Shown here in pieces: positions 1 to 11,609 of a stretch of 64,000 bases of DNA (its first letter is position 1; each line of letters opens with the position of its first letter). The stretch covers positions 310,001-374,000 of the forward strand of contig LLEY01000053.1 of assembly GCA_001414485.1 (NCBI GenBank), read 5' to 3'. Below the pieces are notes generated by a model. The model saw nothing but the letters and a program-made list of their open reading frames with translations, made no database searches and was not told the DNA's origin. The DNA is from Calycina herbarum (Eukaryota > Ascomycota > Leotiomycetes > Helotiales > Pezizellaceae). The translations under genes and the position numbers were made by a program.

Positions 1-109
1 TAACTATAAAGAGCCTTTAATCTCGTTATAAATCCGTCTAAGCGTTACAGCTCTGACAGTCACGTATAAGACCGAGAATCACGTGTTACAGACCAGCGCC
101 GTAATATTA
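1..109 (-). repeat. 3' LTR (partial) of chromovirus
   Basis: This stretch matches 5793-5901 closely as a direct repeat. The differences are transitions, for example GCGG against ACAG. It is the left LTR of the Gypsy element, cut by the window start. Just inside it lies a polypurine tract (minus strand AAAAGAGGGGG, about 110-121), which is expected next to a 3' LTR and fixes the minus orientation. Confidence 0.8.
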
Positions 110-3100
110 CCCCCTCTTTTAGAAAAAGCTTATTTATAAGCTTTGTGTTATAACTGAATCGTCTATTAGATAATCGTAATCGTCTATTCCGTCTTCTCAC
201 GCTTATATCTAGCTTTATAAAGCCCTTAGTAGACCAGCGTAGAATAGATTAGCAAGGTGAAAATCGTATAATTTGTATAGATAATACTTAAAATTCGAGG
301 CTAGATACTACTATGGATTAGGGTTATAGCCTAACTATTGAACTCTATATTAGAGCTTTCTATAAACTGTCTTTATAGCTAAGACTTCTTTCACTTCCTA
401 CTCTTCCTAATCTATAACCTATATTAGCGGGGGTGGTTCGTTTACCTATCTAAGTAGCGGATCTATAGCAGCCTTATAGAGCAGTGACGGGTGGAATACA
501 GGGTATATATAGAAGTGGTCTAGTAGTTCGAGCTAGAAAGAGTGTCCTTCGCGAGCTGTAATCTAGAACAGACCCTTGTTTTATCTATCTAGCTTATAGC
601 TTAGCCGGTCTGTCTTCTAATTACAAGTCGATACCTAAACAAAGTCGTCTACGTTAAAGTCTACCGCTCTTCGAATCCGGTTTGCGGACCTTATATAGCG
701 GTCTTATGCTTTACTAACTAATTCCTTTACTACGGTCTAAGTGTTATATATTCTCTATACGAGTGCCTCTACATCGGTCTAGTTAAGCTGTTCGTAGACT
801 ATTACAGATTTATCTAGACAGTTCTAATCAAAGGACGTAGTAGCTATATATCTGTTAATTACTTCAAAGGGCGAGAGCCTACCTAGGCTCTTGTATAAGA
901 GCGTAAGCTAAGCGTAGTCTAGAATAAGAATAAGTTCGCTCCAGTTGTCCTGATAGTAACTAACAAAAGGCCGTAGGCGTTGATTAATCTATTAGTTTAT
1001 GATTTCAGTTTATCTATTAGTTTATAGGTAGAAAGCAGTAGATAGCTTAAGCTTTATACTAAGGATTCTATAGAATTCAGACTAGAAAGAAGAAACAAAC
1101 TATAGTCTACAGTCTAAAACAATGCTTTACAGATAGCCGTAGGTTCAATAGATCTATATAATATATATTCGAGCTATATCTCAAGCTATAACTGTCTTTA
1201 GACAGAGGATCGAGACTAATTACTTAGTTAAGCGATCTATAACTACCTATAAGGTATTATAACCTTGTTTATTAGTAGGGAAAGACTTATAGTCTATAGT
1301 AATATACTACTAGGGACGTTCTAGAACTAGTAATAGGTATAAAAACCTAGGTTTATAGTCGCGAGGAACCGTAGTACGTCGACAGTCTCCGTAGTTACTA
1401 ATATAGGTTTCTACAGACGTCTGTAAACCTTTCTACTAGTATCTACGGGCAAGGATAGCTACCGTCTTTGTCTATCTAGGGTAAGCCGTAGATACTTGTA
1501 TATAAGCCTCACGGATTAGGTCTGTCTATAAGGTGCCTTAATTAGGAACCACGAGTCTCTTTTGCTAAAGAAGTAAGCCGTTCTCTATTATCTAGTTTTA
1601 GTACCTATAGGTAGCTTTCGTTCGGTCGTCTTCTAAGTCTGAAGAGTTACAGTTAGTAGTAAGTAACTGGTTAACAAGGTTAAGCAAGGGTTCTAAGGTA
1701 ACTAGGGCTAACGTTATAGGAGGGTCTAATCGAGTAGTAATACGTAGATCTAACTAATCAGACGTAAGTAAGGTTTATTATCTTACGAACGCTTTTAGGT
1801 CGTTCTACAGGTTAACGTCTTAGTCTCGGCGTATTAGTATATCTGTTTTCTCGTTCTACTTATTAGATTAAAACGTAATTATAAAATAGAACTCTAATAG
1901 AAACTCTGTCTATCTCGCTTACTGCTAGTTTAAGGTTTTAGAGGTTATAAAGTACTCTAAAGCCTTATAATCGGTAAAGACCTTAATCTAGGAGCTAGTT
2001 CGAGTAAGATCTGCTTACTATTATTCGAAAGAGCGTATAATAGCTAATATCTCCTTATCGTAGATTTGGTAGTTTAGCTTAGCAGGGTTTATCGTCTTCG
2101 AGAAGTAGCTTACAGGTCTCTATAGTTCGGTTTCGGATATACGTTGTGATATTACAGCTGCAACTACTCCGTTAGAAGCGTTAGTCTTAACCATAGTCTC
2201 TAAATCGGCTGTAAAGTAGTATAAGAGAGGGGCGGTAACTAAGGCTTCTTTTAACGTGTTAAAAGCCTTCTTATATTCTAAGTCGAACTTAAACAGTACT
2301 TCCTTTCTCGTAAGATAGTTTAGCGGACGAGTAATCCGTCTATAATCCTAAATAAAACGTCGGTAGAAGTTATAAAAACCTAGGAAGGACTAGATACTCT
2401 TAATAGTACTAGGATATTTCTAGGAAACGATTACTAAGATCTTCTCTAGGTTAACTTCGATTCTGTTTATAGAGATAATAAAACTAAGGTACTTTGTACG
2501 AGTAACGTAGAACTCTGTCTTCTTAATATCCACTTATAGTCTAGCTTTACAGAGCCGTTCTAAGACCTTATAGACGTGTTCAACGTGTTCGAGCTTATTA
2601 TTAGAGTATATAAGAATGTTGTTAAGGTAAGCTATATAAAAGTTATTGAGATATTCTATAAGAACGCTATTTATATACCTCTGGTATATAGTAGGACTGT
2701 TAGTTAAGCTGAAAGGCAACACCTTGTATTTAAACGTGCTATAATAGGTTCGAAAGATTATAAGTTCTTCCGACTCTAGATTTATACGTATACGGTTGAA
2801 AGCTTAATAAATGTCGAGCTTTGTAAGGATTTTAGTACTAGTGATTCGTGTAAGAGTTTCGTCGATTAGTAGAAGAGGGTGCTGGTTCTTACGAGTAAGG
2901 TTATTAAGTTTCCGGTAGTCGATATAGAGCTGTAAGCTTCTGTTAGGCTTCTTTATAAACAGTACTAGAGAGGCGAAAGAGGCGTGGCTAGGAATAATAA
3001 ACCCTTTATCGAGGTTATCGAGGATATACTGTTTTATAGCTAGAAGTTCCTTAGTCGTCATCCTGTATAATAGGCTATGCGATAGAGTATTCAGACCTGT

Positions 3101-5792
3101 AAGTTCGATCTAGTGGTCGACTTAGTTTCGTAGCAGGGGAAGCTCGTCTAAAGCTCTCTTTGAAAAGACATCCTTGAAGTCTATATATTCCTAGCGAACG
3201 TTCTGTTCTACTAGTTGTTCGTCTAAAGCGTAATCTACTAAAGAGAGCTCTGTACGTAACCTGTCTATAAGAGCATAGTCGATCTCTTATAAGCTGGTGG
3301 AGAAGACTTCGTTATCGCGCTTTTAAAGGTTAAGTTTAAAAGCAGTAGCTCTAATATAATAGATATTAATAGCGAAGTCTTCCGTAGGTTTACAGATGTC
3401 CGTAAGCGAGCTTATAGCCGCTTTACAGTCTATAACTAAACGTTTTCCTAAGAAGGATCGACAACGTTGTTAGTAGTTAGGAATAAGAACCTGTATTCTA
3501 TTCTAGGTAGAGACGAGGTCTTACTAAAAGCTTTTATCCGGAATTTCCTCGAAAGTAACTAGTAGCGGGGTTTGGCGCTAGCTTCGAGGCAGTATTAAAT
3601 AGATTAATATAGGTTCCTTTATAGTATTCTAGTAGAGGTCGCGGTTCTCTATATCCTTCTAAGCCTAGAGGTCTAGTAGGAAGATAGTTATCGATTCCCT
3701 AGTAATAGGTACTAAGTGATTAAATCGACGAACTAGGGAAAGGGATTCTAGCTACTTAATCTTACAGCTATAGACTACTAACTTTACGTTTACGTCTATA
3801 AGCTATTAACAGCTAATAATAATATCGTATCCGCCGATATTAGTAATTAGGAAGGGCGTATTAGTGAACTGTTGTCTGTCGATACTTAGTATTAAGCGAA
3901 TAACGCGAGTAATTACTAGTCTTTTATATCTATTAAACCTTATAATTAATATTACGTATAACAGCTTTTCTATAGCCTATCTGTAATATTAACTTAACTA
4001 GTTAGCCAAAGCCGTGTTAATAAATAGCTATCTATTCGCTCTAGTATTAATAAGTCTAGTAGTATTAAAAGTATATCTATTCTTAATTAAAGTATATATA
4101 GTTGCAAAAGCCTTTCCGCCTATTATATAACTTAGATTAAGAGGTTAAGATCTAAGTTTATTTTACTCTAAAGAGGAGACTTGCTTTAGAGCTATTCTTT
4201 TCCCGAGTCCTTATAGACAAGTTCCTCGTCAGCCGATTCTTCTCTAGACGCTTGTAGTCTATAGGAGTCCGTAAGCGAGTCTTCAGCGTCTTCTAATAGC
4301 TTAATAGCTATAGAGGGTTTTCGAGAGAGAGGGCATTTACTAGCGTAGTGCCTAGGTTTATTATAATTATAACAGATAACGTCTACTATATCCCGGACAG
4401 GAGTCGTACTCTTACAAGTAGGTAAAGGAGTCTTACGGTCCGTAACTAGAGAGTAACGGACCGGGCTTTAGGTTGGCAGATAACTAATAGCAGCACGTAG
4501 AGCCGGAAGTTAGTAAGTTAATCCGTAGCCGGCAGGGAAACCTCTTATAAATAGACGGCGGTTATAGCAAGCTATAAGGCGTTCCTTGATAGTTACCCCG
4601 TCTTAATAGACAGAGTAACAGCAGTTACATAACTAGTTAAAGGTTACTAGAGTGATTTAGACTAGCGAGATGCTTACTTAGAGAGCTGGCGTAAGCTTCT
4701 AGTACAAATCTTCGGACTACTTACTTAACAGGATATAAGCCTTAGTCGCAAGGCTTAAGAAGGTTGCTTTAAACATAGCAAAAGTCTCGTCCTCTTATAT
4801 CAAGAGTTTACAGAAGACCTTACAAGCCTCTACAGCTTCGTTACTGTCTACGAACAAGGTATCTAGATATATAAGCATATCTATAACGTCTATAAATAAG
4901 GTAGAGGAACCGAAATCCATCTATGGTTCCAGGTGCTCTTATACTACGCCGGAAGTAGTTATAAAGACGAAGGTAAGTTTATCTTATTCGTCCTCGAAGA
5001 GGTTCTTTCTTATTTTACTAGCTAGGATAATCCGCTAGGTCTTATATAACAGGGAGATACTGTCCTTGAGTTTCTCGCTATCTTAGAACTTACGAGCAGA
5101 ATTGTCGGAACCAAATCAGGAACAGGAGGAGTCGGTAGTAGCCTCTCGGAGGGCTTATATATACTCGCGGCTTAGGAGAGAGTTGTTAAGGTAGTTTACA
5201 GGCAACGAGGTTTAGTAGAGTTACACACGTAAAAAGAGGATTTCAGCTCGTAAACGAACGTTTTCGTCTATAGGAGGCTCGCTTATCGCAGGGGAGGCAG
5301 GCGAGAGAGAGGCGACTCTAGGGGTGTTATCTAGTTATTAAGGCTCGGTTCGAGACGAGCTAGTAGGTGTCTTCCCTTTTCTACCACGACCACTTCAAGT
5401 GTCGGCTATTATATTATTAGAAAGGAAGGAGAGGTTATAAAAAAGGTTATACAAGCTGTTATAAGCGTGTCTTTCAAGGAGATAAGTTATTACAGACGCA
5501 GAGATGCTCAAGGGATCCGTTTATAGGAAGAGAGGCTGTTATAGACGGAGGAGGAGGGTCGTAATCATACTATTACAAGTGTGAGATCTTCTAGCTGTTA
5601 TAAGCGTAGAATCCAGTCGATATTATAATCCTTCGCAGGGAGTAAAAAGAGTTAAGCTTTAGATAATATCACAATCTATATCTAAAGGCAAAAGCACAAG
5701 AGTATATATATATATATTCGAGAATTTAAAGCTACAGTTCTAAGAACGAGGGAATACGGAATATATACCCTACGAAAAAGGGGTATTCCTAC
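110..5792 (-). mobile_element. Ty3/Gypsy chromovirus internal region, RIP-inactivated
   Basis: Minus-strand translation gives a Gypsy polyprotein with many stops. In order from right to left: a Gag zinc knuckle at 4333-4374 that reads C-x2-Y-x4-H-x4-C, with the second Cys now Tyr; reverse transcriptase blocks at 2804-3061 (a run ending LTKLDIY) and 2534-2722; RNase H and integrase further left; and a chromodomain at about 285-420 (RVQ-stop-LGYNPNP then YLASNFK). The polymerase motif normally YLDD is YLNN at 2618-2629. Internal stops fall where CAG, CAA or TGG codons are expected, as RIP predicts. The right side from about 5640 to 5792 is leader plus the start of the 5' LTR, whose exact start I cannot place. 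The element is non-autonomous. Confidence 0.85.
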
Positions 5793-5901
5793 TAACTATA
5801 AAGAGCCTTTAATCTCGTTATAAATCCGTCCAAGCGTTGCGGCTCTGACGGTCACGTGTAGGACCGAGAATCACGTGTTACGGACCAGCGCCGTAATAAT
5901 A
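5793..5901 (-). repeat. 5' LTR of chromovirus (shared part)
   Basis: Direct repeat of 1-109, and the less mutated copy: it keeps CG where the left copy has CA or TA. The full LTR probably extends left of 5793, since the other copy is cut by the window edge. A possible target duplication at 5902-5906 cannot be checked, because the matching flank lies outside the window. Confidence 0.75.
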
Positions 5902-7128
5902 AGACTTACTAATACGATCCCTTTGTTCTTAAGTACTACGAAAACTATATACTCTTATAGTACTTTCCCTCCTATTATATACATATCCTATAGCTAGTAG
6001 ACGTTAGTGTTTTCCGACTCTTTAAAGAGTACTATTAGCAAGCGATTACCAACGCTCTTTATAGTCTAGACTTTGAGTATTTAGTCGCTTCTTTCTTCTA
6101 AGATCTTACCTAGATATATACGTAAATAATAAAGGTTTATATAATTAAGAACGCCTTTGCTAAGTCTGGTTATTATCTGCTAAGTTAGAAAGCTATCTAG
6201 AAAAAGATAAGGTTATATAATAAGAAGAAAAGGATAATAGACAATGTTACTGATCTAGAGCTACCTCGTCTTCCTCCTACTTATCTAGAGGAAACCTGGA
6301 CTACTACTGTAACTATATAAGCTCTAGGCTCTTAAGATCCTACTTAATTTTCTAATCCCTCTATTAATCTATTTAAGAAGACAATAACGTAAGTTAGTAT
6401 ATCGCTTGAGAAGGTATATCTTACGACAGTTTAACATTATACTCTCTAGTAAAAACTACTCGTCGACGCTAAGCGTAAGAGCAATTTACAGAGGAGTATA
6501 CATAAGAGAGAAGGAGCGGCCGTCACTAGGTTATAAGAGAAGATATAGAAGAGGGATAAGGATAAGAGAACTAAGGCCTTATATAAGAAGGAAAAGAAGC
6601 TTTTAGCTATTATTAATAAAGCTAGGAAAGCTCTTATAGATAAGAGTATATAGGTATATAAAGACGAGAGAGTATATAAGGCTAGACTTATATAATATAA
6701 GAAGGATAATATACTCCCTCTACTAAAAGACCTTGTCTGTATCTAAGAGCTAGATAAGAAGCCTAATAAGTTTAAGTGTTATACTCTCTTATTAGACTTT
6801 TATCTTGAATTAGTATAAGTAATTAATAAGCTTAAGATATATTAATCCTAGGATCTTATTCCTCTGCTATAGTTATAAGAAGAAGAAGAAGAGCTGGAAG
6901 TATTTTTTACTTTAAGTTAATTATACCTTAAAAGTAGTAAGGAAGTCCTAGATTACCTAAATAGTAGCAGGGACGAGATTCCTAATTATCTATCATCTCC
7001 TTAAGAGAGTATATTCTCAATTAACTTAATAAGAGTAAATGCAGACTTTATAGACTTTAGAATAGACAATTAGAGTAGTAATATAAGACATTATTTATCT
7101 ATTTTAGTAGTAGTTTTAGTAGATATTC
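5902..7128 (+). mobile_element. pogo/Fot-like transposase 3' remnant
   Basis: Plus-strand translation shows a degraded DDE transposase C-terminus. Around 5995-6050 it reads like the LDV..F..LK.Y block that follows the third catalytic Asp in Fot/pogo enzymes. This is followed by an equivalent of the usual AFR.tGl.PfNPe segment (about 6140-6200) and a Lys/Arg-rich tail (about 6400-6620). Stops are frequent. The N-terminal two thirds are missing on this side, which fits the neighbouring chromovirus having landed inside the element, with the remainder beyond the window. I found no inverted repeat at the right end, so 7128 is approximate. Confidence 0.55.
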
Positions 7129-7788
7129 CACTCCCGAGGTTATTCCAGCTACACAGGACACTTGAGTTTACAGGACACTTGCTTTTACCGACTACAAGCG
7201 AATGCGCCGTAGAAGGGGAACCGGCTATTACCCCACGCATTTCCTTTTCTCATACTCCCCGCCAAGAAAAAACACAGCCAACGTGACGAATGTCCTTCTC
7301 TTTTCCCCTTTACGAAGTACAATTCCAATCGTGGCTCATCCCTGTCATCTTTTTCTTGGAAGGTCGAAATAAAGTTCCATTGCATACCCCTGGAAGCGAC
7401 TCCCACTCGGGTTTCTTTTTTGGTGATCAACAAAGCTCTTTGAGCAGGGCGGTCGTATATTTAAGGTTTCTTAGGGAAACATGTTAATGCTAGATTGACA
7501 AGGTCAAGATATCAAAGCCTCCAACCAAGATCCTAGCCAAGATGTGGGGGAGCGAATTTTAGTATGGATATGTTTTTGAGATGCCAAGAGGATTCCAAGA
7601 TGGGTGACGGTTGATGAGGCAGATTTTTGTATATGCGAGACACTTTTTTCTCTTTCCGGGCTTTTGCGTATGAAGGGCCTGATTTTATAAAGTTGGAGGC
7701 AAGTCCTCTTGGATTGGTTTTTTTTGACAGCAGCTTTTAAGTCTTAATTTCACTCTTTTCAACGAACGCTCCTTTTATCTCTACCATC
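7129..7788. other. Intergenic, upstream of carbonic anhydrase
   Basis: Base composition returns to normal here. No open frame looks coding. AT-rich TATA-like stretches occur near 7455 (TATATTTAAGG) and 7684 (TTTTATAAAG), and a pyrimidine run lies near 7740-7785 before the ATG, which is usual for fungal promoters. No specific site is claimed. Confidence 0.4.
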
Positions 7789-8655
7789 ATGTATCGTCTA
7801 CTACTTGGTCTCGCAGCTATCAAAGCGACACTTGCATGTCCTGATCATAATTATGCTGTCCATAACAATGTCATCGGAAAACGAGAGACAGAAGTGAAGG
7901 ACTGGAACTACGAGACTTCCTTCAACTGGGGAAAGATCAATTCAAGTATGTCTCTTCACATTCCCAACACTTGTTACTTACCAATTTTGACAATCCACAA
8001 AGATTACACAAATTGTCAAATTGGAACCAAGCAAGCACCAATTCCCTTGATGCTCACCCAAGGCCTCTCTCAAAACCACATCCCAACATTCAACTATGGT
8101 ACTCCAGTCGCTGGAAACATCTTCAACTGGGAGCACGGCCCAGCCTTTACAGCCAACACAAACTCCACACCCCTATCTTCCAGCCCCTCCTTCACATTCG
8201 ACAACGAGACAGTTTACTTCAAAGGCTGGCATATCCACTCCCCCGCCGACCACTCAATCCAAGGCCACCGCACAACAGCCGAGCTCCATCTCGTCCACGC
8301 AAATGCCAAAGGCAAAGAACGCGCCGTGGTCGCAATTTTCATTGACCCGGGAAATACCGACTCCGCATTCGCAGCCCAATTCATCTCGGCTCCAGTTCCA
8401 AACTTCGATTCTACAACTACTGTCGCTACTGAAAGTATGGATTTGAAACTAGCGATTGCGGAAGCAGGAGATTTCCGTGAGTTTTGGACTTATGATGGAA
8501 GTTTGACGAGTCCACCTTGCACGGAGGGGATTCGGTTTTTTGTTAGTAGGTCGGTTATGACGGTGGGCAATGCGCAGATGCAGGAGATTTTGAAGGTGTC
8601 TACTTTTTCGGCGCGGACGGAACAAGAGGTTTGGATGCATGGGATCAATGTTTGA
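7789..8655 (+). CDS. Secreted alpha-type carbonic anhydrase
   Basis: Zinc enzyme interconverting CO2 and bicarbonate. A hydrophobic N-terminus (MYRLLLGLAAIKATLA) predicts a signal peptide, so action outside the cell or in the secretory path is inferred. A 57-nt intron at 7946-8002 (GTATGT...AAG) is in frame; removing it gives about 269 residues and restores the family block ending C-x-IGTKQAPI. Zinc ligands are the HIH of GWHIHSP (H129, H131) and the second His region AELHLVH (H148). The Thr gate block is SLTSPPCTEG. N-E-T near residue 121 is a glycosylation sequon. All catalytic landmarks are present and the length is normal. Codon use and composition are unlike the RIP-affected flanks. The intron boundaries are my inference; without splicing the frame stays open. 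Confidence 0.9.
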   Translation: MYRLLLGLAAIKATLACPDHNYAVHNNVIGKRETEVKDWNYETSFNWGKINSSMSLHIPNTCYLPILTIHKDYTNCQIGTKQAPIPLMLTQGLSQNHIPTFNYGTPVAGNIFNWEHGPAFTANTNSTPLSSSPSFTFDNETVYFKGWHIHSPADHSIQGHRTTAELHLVHANAKGKERAVVAIFIDPGNTDSAFAAQFISAPVPNFDSTTTVATESMDLKLAIAEAGDFREFWTYDGSLTSPPCTEGIRFFVSRSVMTVGNAQMQEILKVSTFSARTEQEVWMHGINV

Positions 8656-9251
8656 GGGGGGACTTTGTGTTTGGGAGCTGGTGTGGTGAGGGAGGATCAA
8701 GATGTGTTTGGAGTTGGTGGAAAGATTCTTTTCATTGTAGAACATTGCGAATACCCTTATAATAAGTTAGTAAATTAGAATCATGATGAAAATATATCAA
8801 CTATCTATATCTGACAGAAGTATGAACAACCTAAAATGAGATGGAGCATGCATCCGGCAACCCTGCAATGCTGAGAGTAGACTGGTCACGTGCTCTACGA
8901 AGTGCAAACTCCGTAGAAGATCTGTGGTGCTAACAGGAAGCAAGCTATATTGTAGGATTCTTTGAGAGGACTTCCACTTATAGTCATTTGGATAATAGCA
9001 ACAAGTATAACAAGAGAATTAAGAAGATTAAGGTCACGTTTTATTATTGGCCTTGGCGCCTTCCGTTCATCTCAAATTATTCTCAACCAAACTGATTTAA
9101 GAAGAACCATACAAACCTGGCCAAAACACGCTCATATAAAAGCTTTTCGCAGTGCCTTCATCTTTTTGATTGAAGATCACTGACATACAAGCACTCAGAA
9201 ATCTCGTGTCCCAAAACCTTTCCTACTCTTACTGCCCCAAAATCTTTAAGA
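8656..9251. other. Intergenic between carbonic anhydrase and QTRT2
   Basis: Carries the 3' UTR of the carbonic anhydrase gene and the promoter of the next gene. Short open frames here have no recognisable similarity. Nothing else is seen. Confidence 0.4.
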
Positions 9252-10625
9252 ATGATGATCTCATTAGATGTTGAGGGCTCAAGTAGAGCTTCAAGCTTCC
9301 GCTTTGAGATATTAAGTGCTCTTGACTCTAGCACTCCGGATGCAAGGCTGGGGAGGCTATCAATAGCAGGTCGCAATGAGTTTGAGACTCCGAATTTTTT
9401 CTCAATCAGTTCCAGGGGTGTTGTACCGCATCTGACACCCGATGTGATCGGGGAGCATACACAAGCAGGCGGAGTTCATATAGCATTGGAAGATTGTGAG
9501 TCAATAACACTAAATTCACAGGAATATCATGGAGACTGACATTTTTCAGTCATAGAGCGAGCAACAACTGGTACCCCACCCATCATGAACGTTCCCGGTA
9601 GCGCTCCTCTCCACACTTTTACCTGTCTCCCTACGTCTTTCATCACACTTCTGGCGCCTCGTCGAACACCTGCTGTAATTGCTCCAGTTGGCAATATCAA
9701 TACGGCAATTTCAATATTCACCTCCACCGGATTCCAAACCTTATCAAATAAAGCCTACATCAGCTATGCAGAAAAACTTCATCCAGATATCCTCATTGGT
9801 CTAGCCGATGTTCCTCACGGCACTGTTCCTGGTGTCAAACGAGTTGATAAAATGGGAGATAGGACAGAAGGATGGTTATCCGAACTTCTCGCATCAGAAA
9901 GTACAAAATCGGCCGTATTCGCGCCAATCTTACCAATCGAATATCACAGTCAATTCGAATACCTGAATGACTTGGACGATTTCGCAGACAAGATCCGAGG
10001 TCTTGCATTCTACGATTCCAACATTCTCCCCGATATCCCGGCTAGCACGGCTGTCGCTCGACTTCCACGATTATCCCTCGATGAACCTTCGTCTCCTCAC
10101 CAGATTCTACGTCAAATTTCTCTTGGAATGGATATCTTCACAATCCCGTTCGTTGGGTTCGCAACTGATGCTGGAATTGCACTGGATTTCCAATTCCCAT
10201 CCCCCTCAACCCCCGAAGAAGCCCTCTCCAGCGAAAATGGAAGCACCGCAAAATCTCTCGGAATAGATATGTGGGCCGCCGAACACAGTACATCTCTCGA
10301 TCCATTATCATTTTCATGCGAATGCTATGCATGTACCACCCATCATCGTGGGTTCGTTCAGCATCTGCTCTCTGCTAAAGAGATGCTTGGCTGGGCTCTG
10401 CTTCAAATTCACAACCATTATGTTCTTTCCAACTTCTTCGCTTCCATTCGTGCAAGTATCAGGATTGGAACCTTTGAAGCTGACTGCGAGACTTTTGCAA
10501 AATATTATGAGACCGAGTTACCTGAAAAGAGTGGACAGGGGCCGAGAGTGAGAGGGTATCAGTTCAAGACTGAAGGGCCTGGGGAGAAGAGGAAGAACCA
10601 GCCTGGATGGAGGGGTGATTTGTGA
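9252..10625 (+). CDS. QTRT2: Queuine tRNA-ribosyltransferase accessory subunit 2
   Basis: Non-catalytic partner of the eukaryotic tRNA-guanine transglycosylase, which swaps G34 for queuine in GUN-anticodon tRNAs. Exons 9252-9495 and 9550-10625 are joined across a 54-nt intron (GTGAGT...TTTCAG), which yields the family segment ALEDFIERA; total about 439 residues. The N-terminus has ARLGRLSIAGR and ETPNFF..SSRGVVPHLTPD, both typical of TGT-fold proteins. The C-terminal zinc site is visible as CECYAC followed about 25 residues later by QIHNHY. A second ATG directly follows the first, so the start is uncertain by one codon. It is alone on its strand segment, 283 bp before the next start. It looks intact, and is the clearest housekeeping gene here. 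Confidence 0.92.
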
Positions 10626-10908
10626 TGATAAGCCTACTTGCTGAATTAGACATCGGCCACGACTAGTCAGCCTTTATATTAGCAAACAAGCATTGCAACT
10701 TATTTGAAATATCCATAAAATATTCATAACCCCCACAGAACGAGCAACGACGTCAGCTGTCCAAGAAAATAGATGTTGGACGGGCGTTGACAGCCTCGTT
10801 TGCCTCATTGTGACATTGACTCATGGCAGCCTACAATATAATCAATTACCATTGCTCACCCCCCATGAAAAGGCTGACATCTCTCTTCTTCAATAACTCA
10901 GTGACAAA

Positions 10909-11233
10909 ATGCCTCGCAGGGCGCAAATTACGACCATTCGACAAAATTATGTCGACGATGATGATTTATACAAATTTCTGGGGGATACCTTTGCTGCTGG
11001 TACATATGTGGTTATCGTAAGCACATGCCAATCCACCGAGGCATTCCGTAGGGCACATCAACTGACTGAACACCAGAATTTGAATGATGGTGGAAGAAGA
11101 GTTGAGGCTCCGAGGAAGCTGACTACCGTAAGCTTCATCTCTGCTCTACAATTATCATTTAGCTGAAATTGCCCTTCTTTAGGAAGAACTCACTTGGTTG
11201 CAAGGCCAAAAAGCCGCACGAGAATCGTATTAA
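10909..11233 (+). CDS. Small hypothetical protein, two exons
   Basis: Reading starts at an ATG (MPRRAQITTIRQNYVDDDD). Joining 10909-11127 to 11183-11233 across a 55-nt GT-AG intron gives an 89-residue protein ending GQKAARESY. It is hydrophilic, with no signal peptide or membrane segment, and an acidic patch (DDDD) near residue 17. I do not recognise the family. The evidence is a clean intron, normal composition and uninterrupted frame only. A shorter unspliced reading ends at 11166. Confidence 0.45.
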
Positions 11234-11609
11234 AGACAGCGAGCCTTGCAGGAGTGTGAAGACTATCGAAGCATGTTTCTTTTCTCGGTAAAGGAGGTGC
11301 AATACAGGCATAGCCTCAATGGACGTTACCGCGTTACGGGTGGTGGGTTATGGTTACAGATAGGGAGTCTCAGGGCTGCGCCTCATGCGGATGGGGTGCA
11401 TTCAGCTGTGTCTGACCTGTAGTGCTCTCACTAGCCTTCATGTCATACATCGCGTTGGGATGAAGACCCCTCTCCTGCCAATATCATGTTTATTCAACTA
11501 CCCTCTATTAACTTCGCGACATCAATGAAGATTATTCTGGCGCTTTTCACAAACCAAGTATAAAATAAGTTATCAAAACGTATCTACCATTTCTCATTGA
11601 TGAGAAACG
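11234..11609. other. Intergenic
   Basis: No credible open frame on either strand. It lies between the small hypothetical gene and the CorA-like gene. Confidence 0.35.

Noticed and set aside
7971..8446. Frames overlapping the carbonic anhydrase gene
   Set aside because: Shadow frames; the alpha-carbonic anhydrase motifs are in one frame only.
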